Shown: one piece after another, positions 60,784 through 64,000 of the stretch
Position numbering within the stretch: position 1 is the first letter of the stretch
Layout of the letters: each line of letters begins with the position of its first letter
NCBI GenBank assembly: GCA_903888485.1
Contig: CAISTS010000088.1
Span: 1-64,000 of the forward strand
DNA: 64,000 nt
From: an uncultured bacterium
Lineage (GTDB): Bacteria; Pseudomonadota; Alphaproteobacteria; Rhodospirillales; Rhodospirillaceae
Direction: 5' to 3'
Program-made: the position numbers and the translations under genes
Notes under the pieces: model-generated
The model's input: the letters and a program-made list of their open reading frames with translations, nothing else
Databases searched by the model: none
Told to the model about the DNA's origin: nothing

Positions 60784-62597
60784 GAATGCTCCTTGGCCGC
60801 CACGCCCTCGCCGGTCGGCACGATGCGCATGACAGGAGCGGACGTAGGCGTGGTTTCACCTACGCGCGGCGCGGCCGCGAAGATCTTCTGCGGCGGGCCG
60901 GCCATCTTGATGCGCCCGCGCTCCATGATCACGACGTTGTGGCAGGCCTGCACGATCATCGGGCTGTGGGTGACCAGGAGGATTGTGTGGTCGCGCGCAA
61001 GACCCAGCAGGCTGGTGCGCAGTTCTTCTTCCGCGACCCGGTCGAGGCTGGACGTGGGTTCGTCCATCACCAGGATCGGCGGGTCGCCCATGAGCGCACG
61101 CGCGATGGCGATGCGCTGGCGCAAACCACCCGGAAGCTGCGCGCCGCCCTCGCCCACCGGTATGCCGTAGCCCTTCGGTAGGCTCGTTACAAGGCTATGC
61201 GCCCGCGCAAGCGTCGCCGCCTGAATGATGTCGGCATCCGTGGCGTCGGGATGGCCGCAAGCGATGTTGTCGCGGATGGTACCGGCGAAGAGCGTGCATT
61301 CCTGCGGCACATAGCCCATCCAACGCGCGAGGTCGCGGCGCGCGAACTGCGAAATATCGGCGCCGTCGACAAAGACATGGCCCTCGTTCGGCTTGTAGAG
61401 GCCGAGGATGAGCTTGGCGAGCGTCGTCTTGCCGCACCCGTTGGGGCCCATGATCGCCACCATGCCGCCGGCGGCGATGTCGAGCTTGAGGCCTTCGACG
61501 GCGGGTGACGCATCGAGGGCATAGCGGAAAGTGACGTTGTCGAGCGTGATGCGGCCGGCCGGCCGGGCCATCTGCACAGCCGTCGCCGCGATCTCCTCCG
61601 GTTCGGCGAAAACCGTGCCCAAACGCTCGACGGCCTGGCGGAAAGACGCATAGCTGCGCCACGCGCCGACGAGTTGATTGAGCGGTGCCAGCAGGCGGCT
61701 CGAGAGCATGTTGGCGGCGATCAGACCACCGATGGTGAGTTTCTGATCGAGGATGGCGAGCGCGCCGACCGTCGTCATGAGGATGGTGGCAATCAGCGTC
61801 ATGCTTTGCGCGAGGGTAACGTAGCGGTCGCTTTGCACACCGCGCGCCGCGCTGCCGATGATGGAGGACTCCTGGCGCTCTTCCCATTGCTCGCGCATGC
61901 GCTCGCCGAGGGCCAGCGCCTTGATGGTGGTGCGCCCCGAGATCATCTCGGAGACCAGCGCATCGCGCGCGATGGTTTTGGTCTTCTCCTGATCGGTGGC
62001 GTCGGCGACGAATTTTCCCGCATGCCACGCGAGCCCGATGAAGGCGGCGAATACGAGAATCAGCACCCAGAATACCGGCAGCGCAATCACCGCGACGATG
62101 ACCAGAAAGACCAGCGCGAAGGCAAGATCGGTGGCAAGAACCGCGGTGGGGCCCGAGAGCATGTTGCGCACCAGCTCGGCGTCCCGGAATAGCATCTGCC
62201 AGTAAGACGCCGGCTTGGCTTCGAGGCTGCGCAGCGGCAGTGCGGTGATTTTGTCCACAAGGCGGCGGCTGACGGCAACGTCGATGCGCAAGGCCGCCGC
62301 CTGCAGGATCCGGGCGCGCGTGCGGCGCAGGAAAAAATCGAAAGCGACGACGGCGAAGATGCCGATGACCAGACCCTGCAGCGTGCTGAGCCCGGCGTGG
62401 AAGATCACCCGGTCGTAGACCTGGAGCACGAACACCGGCACGGCGATCGCGAGCAGGTTCACAAAAAACGAGACGGTCAGCACCTCTTTGAAAAGAGGCA
62501 GCAAGGGCTGGGTGAGCTCCCGCACCCACGGCGCGAAGAGGGCCCCCGCGGCTGCGCCTGCTGATTTCTCGGCGGATGTCTCGGCTGCATTCTGCAT
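60780..62597 (-). CDS. Type I secretion ABC permease/ATPase
   Basis: 605 residues. Six transmembrane helices (about 30-320) then the nucleotide-binding domain: Walker A GPNGCGKTT (about 382), a signature LPGGLRQRIAIARAL (about 487; LSGGQ is altered to LPGGL), Walker B ILVMDEPTSSLD, and the H-loop VTHS. There is no N-terminal C39 peptidase, so cargo is exported with an uncleaved signal. Exporter of one or more large proteins such as RTX or repeat proteins; cargo not identifiable from this gene. It diverges from a CHASE2 sensor gene. Confidence 0.92.
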   Translation of the reverse strand: MQNAAETSAEKSAGAAAGALFAPWVRELTQPLLPLFKEVLTVSFFVNLLAIAVPVFVLQVYDRVIFHAGLSTLQGLVIGIFAVVAFDFFLRRTRARILQAAALRIDVAVSRRLVDKITALPLRSLEAKPASYWQMLFRDAELVRNMLSGPTAVLATDLAFALVFLVIVAVIALPVFWVLILVFAAFIGLAWHAGKFVADATDQEKTKTIARDALVSEMISGRTTIKALALGERMREQWEERQESSIIGSAARGVQSDRYVTLAQSMTLIATILMTTVGALAILDQKLTIGGLIAANMLSSRLLAPLNQLVGAWRSYASFRQAVERLGTVFAEPEEIAATAVQMARPAGRITLDNVTFRYALDASPAVEGLKLDIAAGGMVAIMGPNGCGKTTLAKLILGLYKPNEGHVFVDGADISQFARRDLARWMGYVPQECTLFAGTIRDNIACGHPDATDADIIQAATLARAHSLVTSLPKGYGIPVGEGGAQLPGGLRQRIAIARALMGDPPILVMDEPTSSLDRVAEEELRTSLLGLARDHTILLVTHSPMIVQACHNVVIMERGRIKMAGPPQKIFAAAPRVGETTPTSAPVMRIVPTGEGVAAKEHS

Positions 62598-62742
62598 GGC
62601 GGCGAATCTAGCCTAAAACCTTGATGGGGCCTACTCCCGCCGGGCAGTTTCGGCCTGAAAATGACGCATTTTACAAAGCCTTAGGCTTGGACCCTGCGAC
62701 TGGCTTTCGGGTATGCTGGCCGCTTCAGCCAGGGGGAATGGC

Positions 62743-64000
62743 TTGAGGGACGACACAACTGCTCCGGAAGATGAATCGCCGTCGCGCTTGAACAGCGCGC
62801 TGGAAAGCCTGCGCGCCATCCCGTGGCGCAACGCGCGCAGCGGCAAATGGTGGCGCCGCTGGTTCAAGAACTCGATTTACCAGTCCGGTCGTCTGTCGAC
62901 GTTCCTGTTCCTGTTCTTCCTGCTAACGTTGCAGCTGGAAGACCCCGGCATCATGCAGCTCATTCGCGCGCGCGTGTTCGATTTCTACCAGCAGACCAGG
63001 CCGCGCCCTGTCCCCGAGAACAGCCCGGTCATTATCGTCGACATCGACGAAAAGAGCCTGGCCGAGCTCGGCCAGTTTCCCTGGCCACGTTCGGTTTTGG
63101 CTCAAATGGTCAGCAAATTGTCCGAGGCCGGCGTCAGCGCCATCGGCTTCGACGTCATGTTTCCTGAAGAGGATCAGACCTCGATCTCCAAAGTCATCAC
63201 GCGCGTGCCTGAGAACGTGGTCGATCCTGCGACACGCAAACGCCTGAGCACCAGCCCAACCAACGATCAGATCTTCGCCGAAGCCATCGCCGCCAGCAGC
63301 AAAGTAATCCTGGGAACCAATTCCACCGACCAACCGATGAAGTACGAGGGCGACCCGCCCTCGGTCAGCTTCGTCACACGCGGCGACGATCCCGCGCCGT
63401 TCCTCGACCGCAATCCGAGCCTCGTGCGGCCAATTCCCGTGTTGGACAATGCCGCCGCTGGCTGGGGCCTGCTCAGCCTATCGCAAAAATTCTTCGACGG
63501 AATCGTACGCCAAGTGCCAATGGCGGTCGCGGTAGGCGGCAAACTCAATCCAGCGCTGACCCTCGAGATGCTACGGGTCCAGTTGGGTGCCAAATCGTAC
63601 ATCATATCGACAGATGCGCGGGCCGGGGTCAGCGGCATCACCATGCGGAACATACGCACGAAGGAGAGTCACGAGATCAAGACCGATGCCAACGGTCAGG
63701 TCTGGATCTACTTTCGTCCCCACAGCACCTTTCAGAACAGCTACATCTCGGCGACCGACATCATCAACGGGCGCGTCCCGAAGGAAAACCTCGAAGGCAA
63801 GCTGGCTTTGGTGGGCACGTCGGCGACGGGCCTGTTCGACTTGCGCTCGACGCCGCTCGACGCCGTGCTCCCGGGAGTCGAGGCGCACGCAAATATCCTA
63901 GAAAACGTCATTTTCAAACAGCAGCTCACCCGCCCGCCCACCGCGCCGCTTATGGAATTTGCCACCACATTCATTGTCGGGATGATCATTATGATCGTCA
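62743..64000 (+). CDS. CHASE2-domain membrane sensor, C-terminus cut by window edge
   Basis: About 419 residues visible. I start at TTG 62743, with AGGGGG 7 nt upstream; an in-frame ATG at 62713 is possible but its site is poorer and overlaps a -10-like TATGCT. A membrane segment (STFLFLFFLLTLQ, about residues 45-60) precedes CHASE2, seen in VIIVDIDEKSLAELGQFPWPR and VSAIGFDVMFPE. A second membrane segment begins at the window end (MEFATTFIVGMIIMIV). CHASE2 proteins usually end in an adenylate cyclase, GGDEF or kinase; that part is missing here. It is divergent from the type I exporter. Confidence 0.85.
   Translation, partial: MRDDTTAPEDESPSRLNSALESLRAIPWRNARSGKWWRRWFKNSIYQSGRLSTFLFLFFLLTLQLEDPGIMQLIRARVFDFYQQTRPRPVPENSPVIIVDIDEKSLAELGQFPWPRSVLAQMVSKLSEAGVSAIGFDVMFPEEDQTSISKVITRVPENVVDPATRKRLSTSPTNDQIFAEAIAASSKVILGTNSTDQPMKYEGDPPSVSFVTRGDDPAPFLDRNPSLVRPIPVLDNAAAGWGLLSLSQKFFDGIVRQVPMAVAVGGKLNPALTLEMLRVQLGAKSYIISTDARAGVSGITMRNIRTKESHEIKTDANGQVWIYFRPHSTFQNSYISATDIINGRVPKENLEGKLALVGTSATGLFDLRSTPLDAVLPGVEAHANILENVIFKQQLTRPPTAPLMEFATTFIVGMIIMIV

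Overview
The window is GC-rich, gene-dense chromosomal DNA from an alphaproteobacterium. I would place it near Rhodospirillales-type lineages, without committing to a genus. The support is a transhydrogenase split into PntAA/PntAB/PntB, a GapR-type nucleoid protein, a DUF1244 protein, a TorF porin-AmtB-GlnK cluster behind a sigma-54 promoter, and an isocitrate lyase divergent from an ScfR-type regulator. No rRNA, tRNA, insertion sequence or CRISPR array was seen.

Layout. 1-2000: a less GC-rich, accessory-looking patch with a HisKA_2/HWE-type histidine kinase cut by the left edge, a Crp/Fnr regulator, and a decayed cas1 remnant carrying an in-frame stop. 2100-5500: pntAA-pntAB-pntB-ridA (minus strand). 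5700-29700: mostly housekeeping genes: two exported proteins, an ABC1-family kinase and oligoendopeptidase F, a long-chain acyl-CoA synthetase, DUF429, gapR, DUF1244, N-formylglutamate amidohydrolase, two EamA transporters, an XRE regulator, pyruvate kinase, a Tat-type cupin, rpmJ, an FKBP isomerase, TerB, a DEAD-box helicase, esterases and an EF-G-like GTPase with a small leader-like transcription unit in front of it.

29678-44798: two minus-strand genes fill 15 kb. One encodes 4,332 residues and the other 616. Both consist almost entirely of an octapeptide repeat, (S/T)-(S/T)-x-Q-(L/I/V)-x-(A/G)-L. The giant gene has a nested structure: 24-bp units, a 24-unit module (576 bp) and a 48-unit super-module (1,152 bp) kept in exact register for about nine anchors. 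No capping domain, signal peptide or other domain is visible. This is the most unusual object in the window.

45100-64000: small membrane and hypothetical proteins, an orphan TAXI-type lipoprotein, the nitrogen cluster (NtrC-like box, sigma-54 promoter, TorF porin, AmtB, GlnK), GTP-dependent PEP carboxykinase, a thiolase, an ApbE/four-helix membrane pair, aceA with its divergent regulator, a GntR regulator, a type I secretion ABC transporter with its HlyD adaptor, and a CHASE2 sensor cut by the right edge.

The 50.9-58.6 kb genes fit growth on acetate and fatty acids (glyoxylate shunt, gluconeogenesis, thiolysis). The type I exporter is a conceivable, unproven route for the signal-less repeat proteins. 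Several intergenic hairpins form a family with an ACAAG loop.
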